Source: Sternotherus odoratus (lineage: Eukaryota; Chordata; Testudines; Kinosternidae). Taken from it: a stretch of 64,000 bases of DNA. The position numbers and the translations under genes were made by a program. The DNA lies in the NCBI GenBank assembly GCA_032164245.1, contig JAVMKO010000003.1, positions 36,579,390 to 36,643,389 of the forward strand, given 5' to 3'. The notes beneath the pieces were generated by a model. That model worked only from the letters and a program-made list of their open reading frames with translations. It was not told the origin of the DNA and did no database searches. Shown piece by piece: positions 12,452 to 23,059 of the stretch (position 1 is its first letter; each line of letters starts with the position of its first letter).

Positions 12452-13100
12452 TCCTCTTTCCAACAACCTCCTTGCACTGGCATGCAGTGTGGGACTAATG
12501 CTGGGAAGATGGAAAACTGCCCTCTTTTACATGGTGTAATAGTTTCTGCTTCTGCACTTGTTGTGTGTCCTGTGGTATTTCAAAGCAATTCCTGTGTGCT
12601 GCATTTATTCCCTACAGCTTATTACGACCAAGCTATTGTATCACCTCCGATTACTGTGAAAACTAAAGTAAAACCCACTGATTCAAGTCTGTACTATGAC
12701 AACAACAAATTCTTCCAACTAGCAATTCTCAGTCATTAATGCTATTTAACACTCTAAACAATAGTAATTCTTCCATAGTGATACAAGATATGTACCCTCC
12801 ATGTTGGTATTCATTTTTTCAAAATGTGCATTAATTTAAAGGCACGTTAGATATTGAAATCTAGAGAAGAAATGTATCTTTCTCATCAGGACTGCAAGTA
12901 ACTTAGTTTGTCTATTGATAGTTCAATAATTTTACACAGAGAATAGCCTATACACACACACATGCACACATATGGTTGTGTGCTATAATAAAGCTGCACA
13001 TATATGGTTGTGAAGCTATAATAAAGCGTGTAATTAATAACATAATATTTAGTTAGTTTGTGACTATTATACAAAAATATTTTTTTTATGTAAACTACAC
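12452..13100. other. AT-rich spacer
   Basis: No gene recognised. A CA-rich patch lies near 12,952-12,970 and a local duplication of ATATGGTTGTG occurs at about 12,970-13,015. Confidence 0.35.
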
Positions 13101-14300
13101 TTTTGACTAGGAAAACTATGTTATGCGTGGGTGCAAGAAGTGGCTTTATTTAGGATAGAGATATTAGGATTTTGTTTACTTTTAAAATGAGTGTTATTAA
13201 AATAGGTTGTACGCTTACTGTTACTTATTGTTATTGAGTTTTTTTAAAGAGGCACTACTGGTTAATTTTTTTTTAAACTATAAGATATTTGTTTTTAGAG
13301 ATGCTAGTGTTAGCTTAGGTTATATTTAAAGTACTTGAAGAGTTTTTTAAAGATGGGGTTTAGGTTATATTTATTGTACTAAGGGGAATAGGAACTATGG
13401 GAAGTTTTTTTGGCTTATTTTTGGCATTAATGAGCACACTTAACATGAAGTGTTATGTAAGGCTGGCATACGGGCTTTTATTTTATGGGCAAGGCGTATA
13501 AAGGTATTAGGACTATGAGATTTTATAATTTTAACTTTTTGAACTACTAAAAAAGAAAAATAACAAACAAAAAACAGATTAAAAACAGAAAAACGTAGGT
13601 TAGTAAGCGAGGCTATTTTTTTTTTAAAAAAAGACACTACTATGTTAAGGGTTTTTTTGCTCCAGTCGAAGCTTTAGGTTTTTTAAAGGGGTAGCAGTTT
13701 ATTTATTTTGGGTACAGATGTCATCTGCTTCTGGTTTACTTGGTTTATGGTGGAGTGAACGTGCGCGGCTTTTTTGAAGTTTGACGCAGTTTGCTTTTGA
13801 GGGGCTTTTTATTAGGTTAGGTTTTTTAGCGGTGCTTTTTTGATTTGGGTGTGATGGATCCAGGTGGGTAGCTTTTTTACTTGAATGGCAGTAGGGCTTA
13901 CTAGAAGAATTTTGAAAGGTTTTAGCTCTGTGGCTGAAGCGGTGGTTTTTTGTATGTTTTTACTTACACAGAATTACTTGGTAAAAAAGAATGAACAGTT
14001 TTTTATAAAGGTAAAGATTGGGTATATGCGGAATACTGCTGCAATGTTATTAGATGGTGCTGTAATTTGTTTACATAAGCTACTGTTTTATGCTTTATAA
14101 TAGCTTTATTTGGCACTGATATTAGTGGAGCAAAGGTTGGTGGCACATGTTTAAACAAAATTTTGTATGGTGCTAGTTTTGTTTGAGCAGTTGGAGTTGT
14201 TTGGATAGTGTAAAGGGTGAGAGGAAGTTTTTAAAATAATTACTTAATCTGCTATTTTGTTCTAAAGTTCTTAAAACATTTAAAACAGTTTAATTAACAT
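13100..14300. other. T-rich block with strong strand asymmetry, origin unknown
   Basis: The plus strand is dominated by T runs joined by G/C words (GCTTTTTTG, GGTTTTTTA, AAGTTTTTTTGGC), with few C bases compared with the flanks. Small open frames (13,885-14,100 plus; 13,637-13,440 minus) have no motif I know. The reverse complement is A/C-rich and lysine-coding in places. It matches no LINE, SINE or LTR pattern I recognise. Decayed foreign or viral DNA and biased simple-sequence drift are both possible. Confidence 0.3.
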
Positions 14301-14334
14301 AGTTTATTTAAGTACCCCATATATTTTTGACCTA

Positions 14335-14475
14335 ACATCTCCATTTTACAGATGAGGAACTAGGCACAGAGAAGGCAAGTGATTTGCTTAAGGTCACACA
14401 AGAAGTCTGTGGTGAAGCAGAGACTCCCAAGTTCTAAGTTAATTCCCTAACCACTGGACCATGCTTCCTGTGCTA
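14335..14475 (-). mobile_element. MIR SINE
   Basis: The plus strand reads TTTTACAGATGAGGAACTAG, then GCACAGAGAAGGCAAGTGA, TTGCTTAAGGTCACACAAGA and finally TAACCACTGGACCATGCTTC. This is the inverse of the MIR core and tRNA-like head. It is an ancient inactive copy. Confidence 0.9.
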
Positions 14476-16859
14476 TTTGAGGTATATCTACAGAACAAAA
14501 GTCTTGTGTTCTTAAATAGCTATCCCTTTACATTTACAATGTGACCTCATGGGTCAGAATCACATTTTAACATCTTAAAAGGTGTATATTGCTTGATCAG
14601 GATTACTTTGTCTCTACTTTTGCTGTTATAAGGAGGCAAAAAGGTCTTCTCCTACTGAGTGTTTGATCAATTTTTGATGTTATTCCTCTTTCATGCGCAT
14701 TTCTTGGGAAAACATCACCAGTGTTGAGAAAATTTAGGATTCTTTTTCATTTAATAGGATTATGAAGCCCTCTGACATCTAATGTAACAAAGTTAACATT
14801 CAGGGAAATATGGGAAATCATCTAATTTCAATAGATATCTATTCATGTAAATGACTATCTGAATCAGTTGACCATATTCCTTTTTCACACCAAAGCTCTT
14901 GTTTCTTTTATCAGCAACTGGTGGTTCCTCCCCCACTTCACCCCATCACTTGGCACAGAAAGACTTTCTGTGATCCCAGAGTGACTTAATTTCTCAAAAT
15001 TTGACCATGTGAGAGAATCTGATGAATCCCTAAATGCTCTGCCTGATGACAATCAGACTTCCTCTCCCTTGGAGTGCAGGGTAGTCATTTCTGAGTCACA
15101 GTACTCTGCCCTTTACCTGCTGTGATTGTGATTGTTCTCTAAATAAACCTGTGGAGTACAAGGCTTGGGTCTCTCAGATAGGTTCTGTAGAGAAATGATT
15201 GACCAGTTTGTTTGTTTTTGTGATTTGGTGGTGTGAATGGAATTTTGGTGGCTTCAAACATCCCCTTAAGGACAAAACTCCACCTCTAGCCTGTCTAGAG
15301 CCTAAAGATATACCAAGATAGACTGGTCTTTTATCTTGCAGCTTTCTCCTTCCTTCCCCCCAAAACTCTCTGGGTCCTAAGACATTTCTTCTGGCTTATA
15401 CTGAAATTATATTCCCTTACACAGTGTATCTCTTTCCCAGTCTTCACCAAACCACCTGTTACAGCAGAAATAGTAATAACTGAACAATAATATGTATGGC
15501 AATTGCTATTGACGGTCACTCATGTGAAGCCTTTGCAAATATCTAATTGTGCCATTGCTGTCCAGATAACTACAGACATAATGCATAAATCAAATCAAAT
15601 TAACTCATGGGCCAATTGCCTCATTAAATACATTATTTATTCCCACAAAAATAATGGAGATGTTTAGCTCTGCTTTTACATTATTCATGTTTTCACAGTT
15701 GAAGATATGAAATGCAAGAAAATTAAATAGTAAATTATGTATCACTACATTAAGCAATGGTCATTTGCTTGGCTGTCTCTGAAAATAGGAATGAGATCGC
15801 TCATTATTATTGGTGGTAGAATTGCTGGGGTTCTGACAGTGTTCCAAGCACGGTTTCTGTGCACATGCTCACATGTACCACACACCATAATCTCTGCTCC
15901 CCTCCCCCCCAAGTACAATCCAAAGCCCCAGCCCTGCAATTTACGTGTGAGTGCCTCATCACTTGTGCATAGGACTCTAGAGGACTCTGCACAGGTACAG
16001 GGGTCTACGGGCACAGAAAAAGCTGCACGATTAGCATCTTATTGATGCACAGGTTTTTTAAGTACCTTAGAAAACACAATAGAGGACTGACTTTAAATCT
16101 TCAAGGAGCCTTTCAACTAGCCCACAGAGTTCATTTTGAATCCTTTTTCTTCTTCGGTGCTCACTGCTACAGTGCTCTTTCAATATAGCACTGAATAGAA
16201 AGGTTCAATTGTAGATAAAGCCATGTGACCACCATCTTAGCAAAGTCTTACTTTAAATGCCAGACTAACTACAGCACAGTGCGAAACGCTTCTATTTCTT
16301 GGCAACAGCAGTATGAAACTGTTGTGCATTGGCAGCTTCCTGAAATTACCCTAGGGAATCCATCTAATTTACTTTTTGTAGCTAACCAAAACAGTCTGAA
16401 AAGTCTTTCTCACAATATCTGCAAACTAACACTCTCTCTCTTTCATATGCTGGCATTTAAGGAAGCTGCTTGTACTTTTTTGTATTTGGTAAAAAAAAGA
16501 AAGTTAGTTTTGGAACCTGTGGATTTGTTAGTTGATGCATTTTCCATTCAGTGTTTTCTATGAGTCATGTCTAGCACTTTATCGAGTTATATTGTCAAAT
16601 AATAACTGGACATGGTTTAGTCACCTCTTCTGTTGACTCCTGGGACTGAGGCACCAGGTCTATCTTATTGAAATTGTTCTCGGTTTACTCCTGACTTAAA
16701 ACCTGGAGTTGTGAGCCATGTTTCAAAGAATCATAAGAATTCTTCCACTTGCACCTTTGGGTAACCCTGATATTCTTATGTTTCTTTAGCAGCAGCAGCT
16801 CACTGCATCTTTTGTGTATTGCCTTATTCTCTGTTGAAACTAACCACCTAGCGACTTGT
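14476..16859. other. Long spacer without recognised genes
   Basis: No splice-bounded frame and no repeat I can name with confidence. Short open frames at 15,737-16,045 and 16,225-16,563 lack domain or codon support. Confidence 0.4.
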
Positions 16860-16867
16860 CTCCTGAG

Positions 16868-17868
16868 TAGGCTGACCATACGTCCCGTTTTGAACGGGAC
16901 AGTCCCGTTTTTTTAATGTTTTTTAACCGTCCCGTCTTTTTGTCCAAAATATCAATTTTGTCCCGTTTTTGGGGCAGGACTCATAAAACGTGGACTCATA
17001 AAACAGGACTCATAAAACATGGAGTCATAAAACGTCCGCCCCCCCCCCACCCACCGCCGCCGCCGCCGCCACCGCCACCGGTGCGATCGGCCCCCGTCTG
17101 CGGCTCCAGACCGCTCTGCTCCGCCGTCAGCTTCAGCCCGCTGCCGGCCGGACGTTTTATGACTCATAATCGCATAACTGAATTTATGTGATTATGAGTC
17201 ATAAAACCCGGCCGGCAGCCCCCCCGCCGGCGCGCTCGACCCCCGGCTGCAGCTCCGGACAGCTCCGATCTGCCGCCTCCTCTAGCCCGCCGCCCGCTGC
17301 CGCCTCCTCCTCTCTATTGCTCCTTCCCTCCTTCTCTCCATCCCTCCCTTCTCTCCATCCCCCTTCTCCATCCCTCCCTTCCTCCCTGCTCTCTCCCTCC
17401 GTCCGCTGCCTCCTCTCGCTCCCTCCATCCCTTCTCTCTATCCCCTTCTCCATCCCTCCATCCCTTCCTTCCTCCCTTCTCTCTATCCCTCCATCCCTCT
17501 CTTCCTTCTCTCTATCCCCCTTCTCCATCCCTCCCTTCCTCCCTTCTCTCTCTCCCTCCGTCCACTGCCTCCTCTTCCATCTCCCTTATCTCCATCCCTC
17601 CTTCTCGCTGTCCCTTGCCTCCTCCATCCCCCCTGCTCCCTAACCCCATCTCTTCTCTCATCCATCCATCCTCTCCCTTCTCACCTTTGTGCCTTCTCTC
17701 CCTCCGTCCCTCCATCATCTTCATCCCTCATCCCTGTTCTGCTTATTCCTCCATCCATCCCCCCCGACTCCCCTCTGCCTCCCCCCCGCCCGGTGCTGGG
17801 GGGCCCAGGTGTCCCGTTTTTGCCCTCCCAATGTCCCGTTTTTGTCTAAAGGAAGTATGGTCAGCCTA
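16868..17868. mobile_element. hAT-type element with GTCCCG subterminal repeats
   Basis: The termini TAGGCTGACCATACGTCCCG and TATGGTCAGCCTA are inverted. Perfect 8-bp direct repeats CTCCTGAG flank it (16,860-16,867 and 17,869-17,876), indicating hAT insertion. Both ends carry several GTCCCGTTTTT motifs, some inverted as CGGGAC. These could be transposase-binding sites by analogy with hAT subterminal repeats, which is inference. Next come CATAAAAC repeats, a GC-rich core and a long CCTCC/CTTCC pyrimidine minisatellite (17,260-17,790). No transposase is present. An inverted relative lies at 58,503-59,612. Confidence 0.85.
17141..17218. repeat. Long near-perfect hairpin inside the hAT element
   Basis: The left arm is CTGCCGGCCGG, AC, then GTTTTATGACTCATAATC. 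The right arm is its near-exact reverse complement (GATTATGAGTCATAAAAC, then CCGGCCGGCAG). The middle (GCATAA...TTATGT) also pairs, leaving a loop of about 6 nt. It looks like a head-to-head rearrangement of the element's own GTTTTATGA sequence. Confidence 0.85.
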
Positions 17869-17876
17869 CTCCTGAG

Positions 17877-18336
17877 CCCCCATCTCTGGTGCCAGTAGGC
17901 TTTTCTCAGCTGCATTATTTTGGCTAAGTCTCTTCTACTTTCTCTACTGATTTAGGGATGACCGTTAATGTCCTATATATGAATATTTAGCATTCATATC
18001 CTGTAGTACTTTTCATCCATAGATCTTGAAACACTTCACAGTGTTTGTAGGCATCTTTTCCCATACATATACACATTTCACATATTGACCCCTTGGTAGA
18101 GGACTATAAAGAATTGATAGCCTCTCTGTACTTAAGGATGTAATGATTATTTTATTAGAAGCACACTTCCCACCACTTGTTCTGCCTAAATTCACCAGAA
18201 GTTCACCAATTTGCCTGACATTTCTTATTATGTATTCTTCTGTCAGAGGATTTTTTTTGTTAGCAGCGTAGGAGAGGGATACGGTAAGATATTTGTGAGA
18301 TGACATTATTTTCTTCTTTAATGGGGTTAGCGGCCT
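17877..18336. other. Spacer, nothing recognised
   Basis: No gene or named repeat seen. Confidence 0.35.
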
Positions 18337-18480
18337 ATTGGATGGGGAGAAGTAGTGATGTGATCTATTGATTTTAGCAAGGCTTTAGGCAGAGTACCCA
18401 CATGACATTCTGATAAGCAATCTAGGGAAATGTGGTATAGATGAAGTTACTATACAGTGGGGACACAACTGATTGAGAGA
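18337..18480 (+). mobile_element. L3/CR1-like LINE, upstream piece
   Basis: The conceptual plus-strand translation near 18,362 contains a DFSKA-type motif (TTTTAGCAAGGCTTTAGGCA), typical of CR1/L3 reverse transcriptase. It probably belongs to the same insertion as 19,255-20,207, separated by later insertions. Confidence 0.55.
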
Positions 18481-18851
18481 TTGTACTCAAAGGCTAGGTG
18501 TGCGCTTATAACAGTGTGTAAAGTGAAGGCAAGTCGAGTGTAGCAACCTGCTGCAGTGAAAGGTGGCTGCATCCACATTTGTGGCTGTGATGTGTCACCA
18601 GAGAGCTCAGTGAAAGGCTCTGGCAATGGGGAGGCAACGGGAAAGGTTCTGGAAGCAAGGAGCTACCAGATCCTTTCCCTACTCTCTTCCCCACTGTTGG
18701 AGCCGTTCATTGTTGCAGAGACAGGCTGGGGCAGTGGGAAGGGAGCAAGATGCTAAAATTAGCAGTGTAGATGTGGAAGGCACTGCTTGGCCATAGAGAG
18801 ATCATGTAAAGTATATACCTTAGGGGTTCAAAGTGTTGTGCACTCTACTCA
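18481..18851. other. Unassigned insert within the L3 copy
   Basis: GC-moderate DNA with no match I can name. By position it is part of the material that split the LINE. Confidence 0.3.
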
Positions 18852-19229
18852 GGGCTTGTCTACTCTTGTCAAAGGATTGATGCTGCAGTGATCAATGCAT
18901 TGGTAGTTGATTTCATGGGTCTGGTGGAGGCCCACGAAATCGACCACCCATTGTCTCCTGTACTCCACCTGACCAAGAAGAGTAAGGGGAGTTGACAGGA
19001 GAGTACCGCCCATTGACATCGCATAGTGTGGACTCAGCATTAAGTAGATCTAAGCTACGTCAATTTGAGTTATGCTATTCACGTAATTCAAATTGCATAC
19101 CTTAGATCAACTTTTCCCTTTAACATAGACACGGGGTCGTGTCTCACCGCCTATGCTGTTCTTTATACCTATCCTGGGTGAACATGCAGTGCCTGTACTA
19201 CACACCATCGTTAAGTGTAGATGTAGCCC
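18852..19229. mobile_element. Harbinger-type MITE
   Basis: The left end GGGCTTGTCTACTCTT and the right end AAGTGTAGATGTAGCCC are imperfect inverted repeats of the GGGCTTGTCTACACTT type. Internal ATCGAC, GTCAATTTGAG and CTTAGATCAAC words are usual for this group. Flanking bases do not give a clean TWA duplication, so the exact ends are uncertain. It interrupts an older L3/CR1 copy. Confidence 0.6.
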
Positions 19230-19254
19230 AAGGGTAATCATAATCATCACTATT

Positions 19255-20207
19255 CACTGTCAAACTGAGAAGATGTATCTAATGGGGTGCCACAGGGGTC
19301 TATCCTGGATTTGGTACTATTAAATATCTTCATTAATGAGTTGAATAATAAAGTGAAAAGTATGTTTATAAAATGTATAGTTGACACCAAATTGGCAAGA
19401 GTTTCTAGCACTCTAGAGGACAGGTTTAGAATTCAAAATGATCTCAACAAATTGGTCTGAATTCAACATGACAAAATTCAGTAATGACAAGTGCAAAGTT
19501 CTACACTTGGGAAAGAAAAAAAATCAAATGTAGAACTACAAAATGGGGAATAACTGGCTAGGCAGCAGTTACTGCTGTGAGAGGATCTGGTGTTTGAGTC
19601 ATATTCAAGTTGTGATCCACTATCTGATTCATTTGCAAAAGAGACTAATATTCTAGGGTGTACAAACAGGTGTGTTACAGAGACTGGAGGTAATTGTCCC
19701 ACTCTGCTCAGCCCTGGGGAGGCCTCAGCTGGAGTACAGTGTCCAATTCTGGGTGCATCATTTTAGGGAAGATTTGGACAAATTGTAAAGAGTCCAGAAG
19801 AGAGCAACAAAAATGGTAAAAGGTTTAGCAAACATGACCAATGAGGAAAGCTTTAGAAAACACACCAAAACACTTTGCATGTTTAGTCTTAATATAAGAA
19901 GATGTGGTAACAGTATTCGGCTATGTTAGGGACTGTTATAAATATGATTGATAGTCCTCCATGTCCTCTGAAGGCAGCACAAGTAGTAAAGGGTTTACTT
20001 TGCAGTAAGGGCGATTTAGGTTAGATATTAGGAAAAACTTTCTAACTGTAAGGGTAGTTAAGTTTGGCATAGGCTTCCAAGGGGGTTTTAAGAACAAGTA
20101 GGCAAATTCCTGTCAGGGATGGTCTAGATTAATTTGGTTCCACTTCAACACAGGAGGCTGGACTTGATGACCTCTTCAGGTCCCTTCCAGCTCTACACTT
20201 CTATGAT
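19255..20207 (+). mobile_element. L3/CR1 LINE 3' part
   Basis: The segment starts at the reverse-transcriptase GVPQGSIL motif (GGGGTGCCACAGGGGTCTAT, 19,285), followed by NIFINEL and DTKLA phrases with frame breaks. It continues through the CR1-type CTCAGCTGGAGTACAGTGTC block and ends AGGTCCCTTCCAGCTCTACA then CTTCTATGAT at 20,207. Numerous stops and frameshifts make it inactive. Confidence 0.85.
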
Positions 20208-20286
20208 TATTTAAAAAATGTATTTTCTTATTTAAAATTATTCTTGATTTCCAAATGCCAGCCCTCAAGATTAGGTGGGTCTAGAA

Positions 20287-21092
20287 CAGATATGGGCAAA
20301 TTGTGGCCCGCAGACCACTTCCGGGACGCAGGACCATCCTATCTAGCCCTTGAGCTTCCGGCCGGGGAGGCCAGCCCCTGGCCCTTCCCCCGCTATTCCC
20401 CCTCCCCAACAGCCTCAGATTGCTGTGCTACCAGTGCTCTGGCCCACCACTCCTGCCGGGCAGCACAGTGGCGTGGCTGTGAGCTCATGCTGGTCTGAGT
20501 GGCATGGTAAGGGGGTGGGGAATGGTGGGGGGGTTGAATAAGGGGAAGGGGGTCCCATTGTCAGTGGCACTCACACTGCCCAGGTCCTGGCCACTGGTCC
20601 GGTGGGCTCTGCATTTTAATTTAATTTTAAATTAAGCTTCTTAATGATTTTAAAAAACTTATTTACTTTACATACAACAATAGTTTAGTTCTATATTATA
20701 GACTTATAGAAAGAGACCTTCTAAAAATGTTAAAATGTATAACTGGCACGCGAAACCTTAAATTAGAGTGAATAAATGAAGACTCGGCACACCACTTCTG
20801 AAAGGTTGCCTACCCCTGGGTTAGCCCATTATAAACACAGGAGGTAGTCGGGACAGGGAGCAGGAGGCAGTTGGATGGGATGGCGGTTCAGTGGGGCGGT
20901 CAGTGGAGGGGAACAATGGGGTCTTGGATGAGTCGGGAATCCTGAGGGGGGCTGCCAGGGGGCAGGAAGTTAGAGGGGCAGATGGGGGCAGAGGCCAGGC
21001 TGTTTGGGGAGCCACAGCCTTCCCTATCCAGCCCTCCATACAGTTTCACAACCCCGATGTTGCCCTCAGGCCAAAATGTTTGCTCACACCTG
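20287..21092. mobile_element. hAT-type element hosting a second hAT piece
   Basis: The left end CAGATATGGGCAAATTGTGG and the right end TTTGCTCACACCTG are inverted with mismatches. They are flanked by 8-bp repeats GTCTAGAA (20,279-20,286) and GGCTAGAA (21,093-21,100). Left interior sequence GGCCCGCAGACCACTTCCGG and a GC-rich right half belong to it. The middle (about 20,555-20,818) is a different hAT element. No transposase frame. Confidence 0.8.
20555..20818 (-). mobile_element. Truncated hAT MITE nested in another hAT
   Basis: The right edge is AAAGGTTGCCTACCCCTG, the inverse of a CAGGGGTAGGCAACC terminus. The matching left terminus is missing; the copy fades out near TCAGTGGCACTCACACTGCC. 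Interior words AAATTAAGCTTCTTAATGAT and GACTTATAGAAAGAGACCTT are AT-rich. It sits inside the 20,287-21,092 element. Confidence 0.65.
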
Positions 21093-21193
21093 GGCTAGAA
21101 ACTCAAATTTTGTTTATGTAGTTGCACACAATAAGGACCGATGCCTTTGACTATTTGGGAGATTGTTGTATTGTTATTTCTTCGTAGATATTC

Positions 21194-21441
21194 TCTCTCT
21201 CTGCCTGTCACCCCCCAGGCGGGGTATGGGCCACCAACCACAGAGCACTCCATCTCTGTTGTTGGCATTTCAGTAGCAAGTTGGTTCCCTACGGGGTGGA
21301 GTTGCTAGCCCCACACCCATGTTAAGCCTACAGCACCTGGTATTCCTAGGAGGTCTTCCATCCAAGTACTAGCCAGGCCCGACCCTGCTTAGCTTCTGAG
21401 ATCAGACGGGATCAGACGTGTTCAGGGTGGATTAGCCATAC
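21194..21441 (-). mobile_element. 5S-rRNA-derived SINE
   Basis: Read on the minus strand, the element starts with a 5S rRNA-like head of about 118 bp. About 130 bp of unrelated sequence follows (ATGGGTGTGGGGCTAGCAAC onward), then a short GA-repeat tail. A 12-bp direct repeat TCGTAGATATTC flanks it exactly (21,182-21,193 and 21,442-21,453), showing LINE-style target-primed insertion. A 5S head, unrelated body and simple tail define 5S-class (SINE3-type) retroposons. The body has no tRNA head I can see. Its LINE partner cannot be told from this copy. Confidence 0.8.
21324..21441 (-). pseudogene. 5S rRNA-like head of the SINE
   Basis: On the minus strand the words CTGATCTCAGAAGCTAAGCA, GGGTCGGGCCTGGCTAGTAC and TTGGATGGAAGACC align with vertebrate 5S rRNA, ending GGTGCTGTAGGCTT. 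The internal pol III control region (A box, intermediate element and C box) is largely kept. The 5' end (GTATGGCTAATCCACCCTGA) departs from 5S. It is part of a retroposon, not a functional rRNA gene. Confidence 0.85.
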
Positions 21442-21453
21442 TCGTAGATATTC

Positions 21454-23039
21454 AGTTCAGATTTAATGACCAAAAAAGCATGACACATGGTCCACTGGGA
21501 GCATTAAAGGTCCTTTCTAAGTCCTGTGTCTATGCCTTTAAACCTTGTAAGCTCTGCCAAAGATCCTAGCAAGTGCTCCTTCCCCGCTGCCCACTAGGCT
21601 TGCTGTGAGAGAAATCCAGACTTCTATGCTCTGGATCCCTATGGTGTTTCAAGTTCTTGAAGCCTGAGCAAAGACCATCTCGGGGTCCCTAAGCACACAC
21701 TCAGAGCACAGACCTTCTGTCTAGCACCCACCACTGAATGCCAGAACCCACTGCCCAGCCATCTAGCTTTGCCGGTGCAGCATTGACCCTTCAGACTCCC
21801 CAGTTTCTTAATCACACCCCTCTCCCAGAACTCCACCCAAAAGTTGTGAAGCTTCTGTTTTACCATTTCTTTCTCAGGCATATGCAGCAGTTAACATCCA
21901 CACTTTGTACTGTCTAACGTCTTTATGCTCTTTATATTTAATCCTGTAAATTACAGGCTAGTATAGGTCATACAAAATGATGAAACATCCTAAACATAAT
22001 GTCCCTCATTAGTTCAATGTTCCTTTGGGTGTCCTTGGGGATCATCTATGTTCCATCAGGCAGACAAGGTCCTCTGCCCCCTTGCCAACCAGCCTCTGCA
22101 ACATCTTCATCTGAGCCTAAAATGAGCCTCCTTCATCTTAATCTAGTGCAAAAGGCTCTCTTTTCCCAGTGGGAGGTTTCCCCTTGTGAGTTCCATTATA
22201 GACAACTGCTGCAATCACATGCTGCTTTTGTGCTGACTTTCAGTAATTTTCCACTGCACTCAAACTTCCTCCCCCCCCAGTCCCCACACACTTCAGACAA
22301 AGTGTCTTCTCCCAGGTAGGAAAACCTATTGTCCCAACCAAGGTGTCTTACTTTGAATAGGTGATTGCTAGTGCTGATTATCACCCTTGTCTTCTGAGAG
22401 CTTCTCCTGCCGGCACGCCGGCATAACTATTGCAGTTCGCAGGGGCTGGAGCAGTGACTGACATGAGAGCTATCTTCCCTTGGCTTAGAATGGCTACATT
22501 AGAAAGCTTACAGTGGTGCAGATGCAGGGATGTAAACTCTCTAGTGCAGCTGTGCCCACAGAGATATGACACAGCCCTGCTAATTCATGGGGAATTCACA
22601 TACATATAGGTTTTCCATGACACCTTGATTTCATGATATAATTTCATAAAATCACCCAAATTATCACAATCACCAGTGGAGAAGCATCCGGCACACTGAG
22701 CAAGGCATAGATAGGATTCAGGAACTCCTGAACTCTGCCACATTGTGTGTTCTAAATCCTAAATGCAAAATATTTATTTTGTTTTATAATGGCAAGAGTG
22801 TGTTAGGTGCTTGACGGACATGAAGAAAAGGTCCCTGATTTGAGGAACTTATTGTCTAAGCAAACAAGCCACAGACAAGTCCTATGTGAGTGAACTTGGA
22901 AGCTGAGCATTTTAGCAATTTGGTTCCTTTTAATTTTTTTTTACAGTTGTGTTTATGCTGTACATTTGTGTATCATCTCAATTCTTGTGGAAGAAGGGCA
23001 CATGATGGACATTGGCTAAGGATACAAAGTCTGTGTGAC
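21454..23039. other. Spacer with minor repeat remnants
   Basis: No gene recognised. Near 22,400-22,570 the words GGCACGCCGGCATAACTATT and TACATTAGAAAGC suggest a degenerate Harbinger-type MITE. Near 22,790-22,870, GGTCCCTGATTTGAGGAACT resembles a MIR/L2-type 3' tail. Confidence 0.35.
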
Positions 23040-23042
23040 TTA

Positions 23043-23059
23043 GGGCATGTCTTCACTAC
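23043..23059. repeat. Left terminal inverted repeat of Harbinger element
   Basis: GGGCATGTCTTCACTAC, preceded by TTA. The same TCTTCACTAC core closes the right end and resembles the terminus of the MITE at 54,011. Confidence 0.9.

Noticed and set aside
13440..14100. Mitochondrial insertion (NUMT)
   Set aside because: Strand bias suggested it, but I could not match any mitochondrial rRNA, tRNA or protein gene order.
17040..17300. CpG-rich patch as promoter island
   Set aside because: The CpG content belongs to the transposon interior (also at 49.3-50.0 and 59.1-59.45 kb) and no gene start is nearby.
16868..17868. Tc1/mariner assignment from apparent TA flanks
   Set aside because: The TA is part of the TAGG terminus; perfect 8-bp CTCCTGAG repeats lie immediately outside, indicating hAT.
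21324..21441. Functional 5S rRNA gene
   Set aside because: The 5' end diverges, the sequence has many substitutions, it continues into a non-5S body and is flanked by a retroposition duplication.
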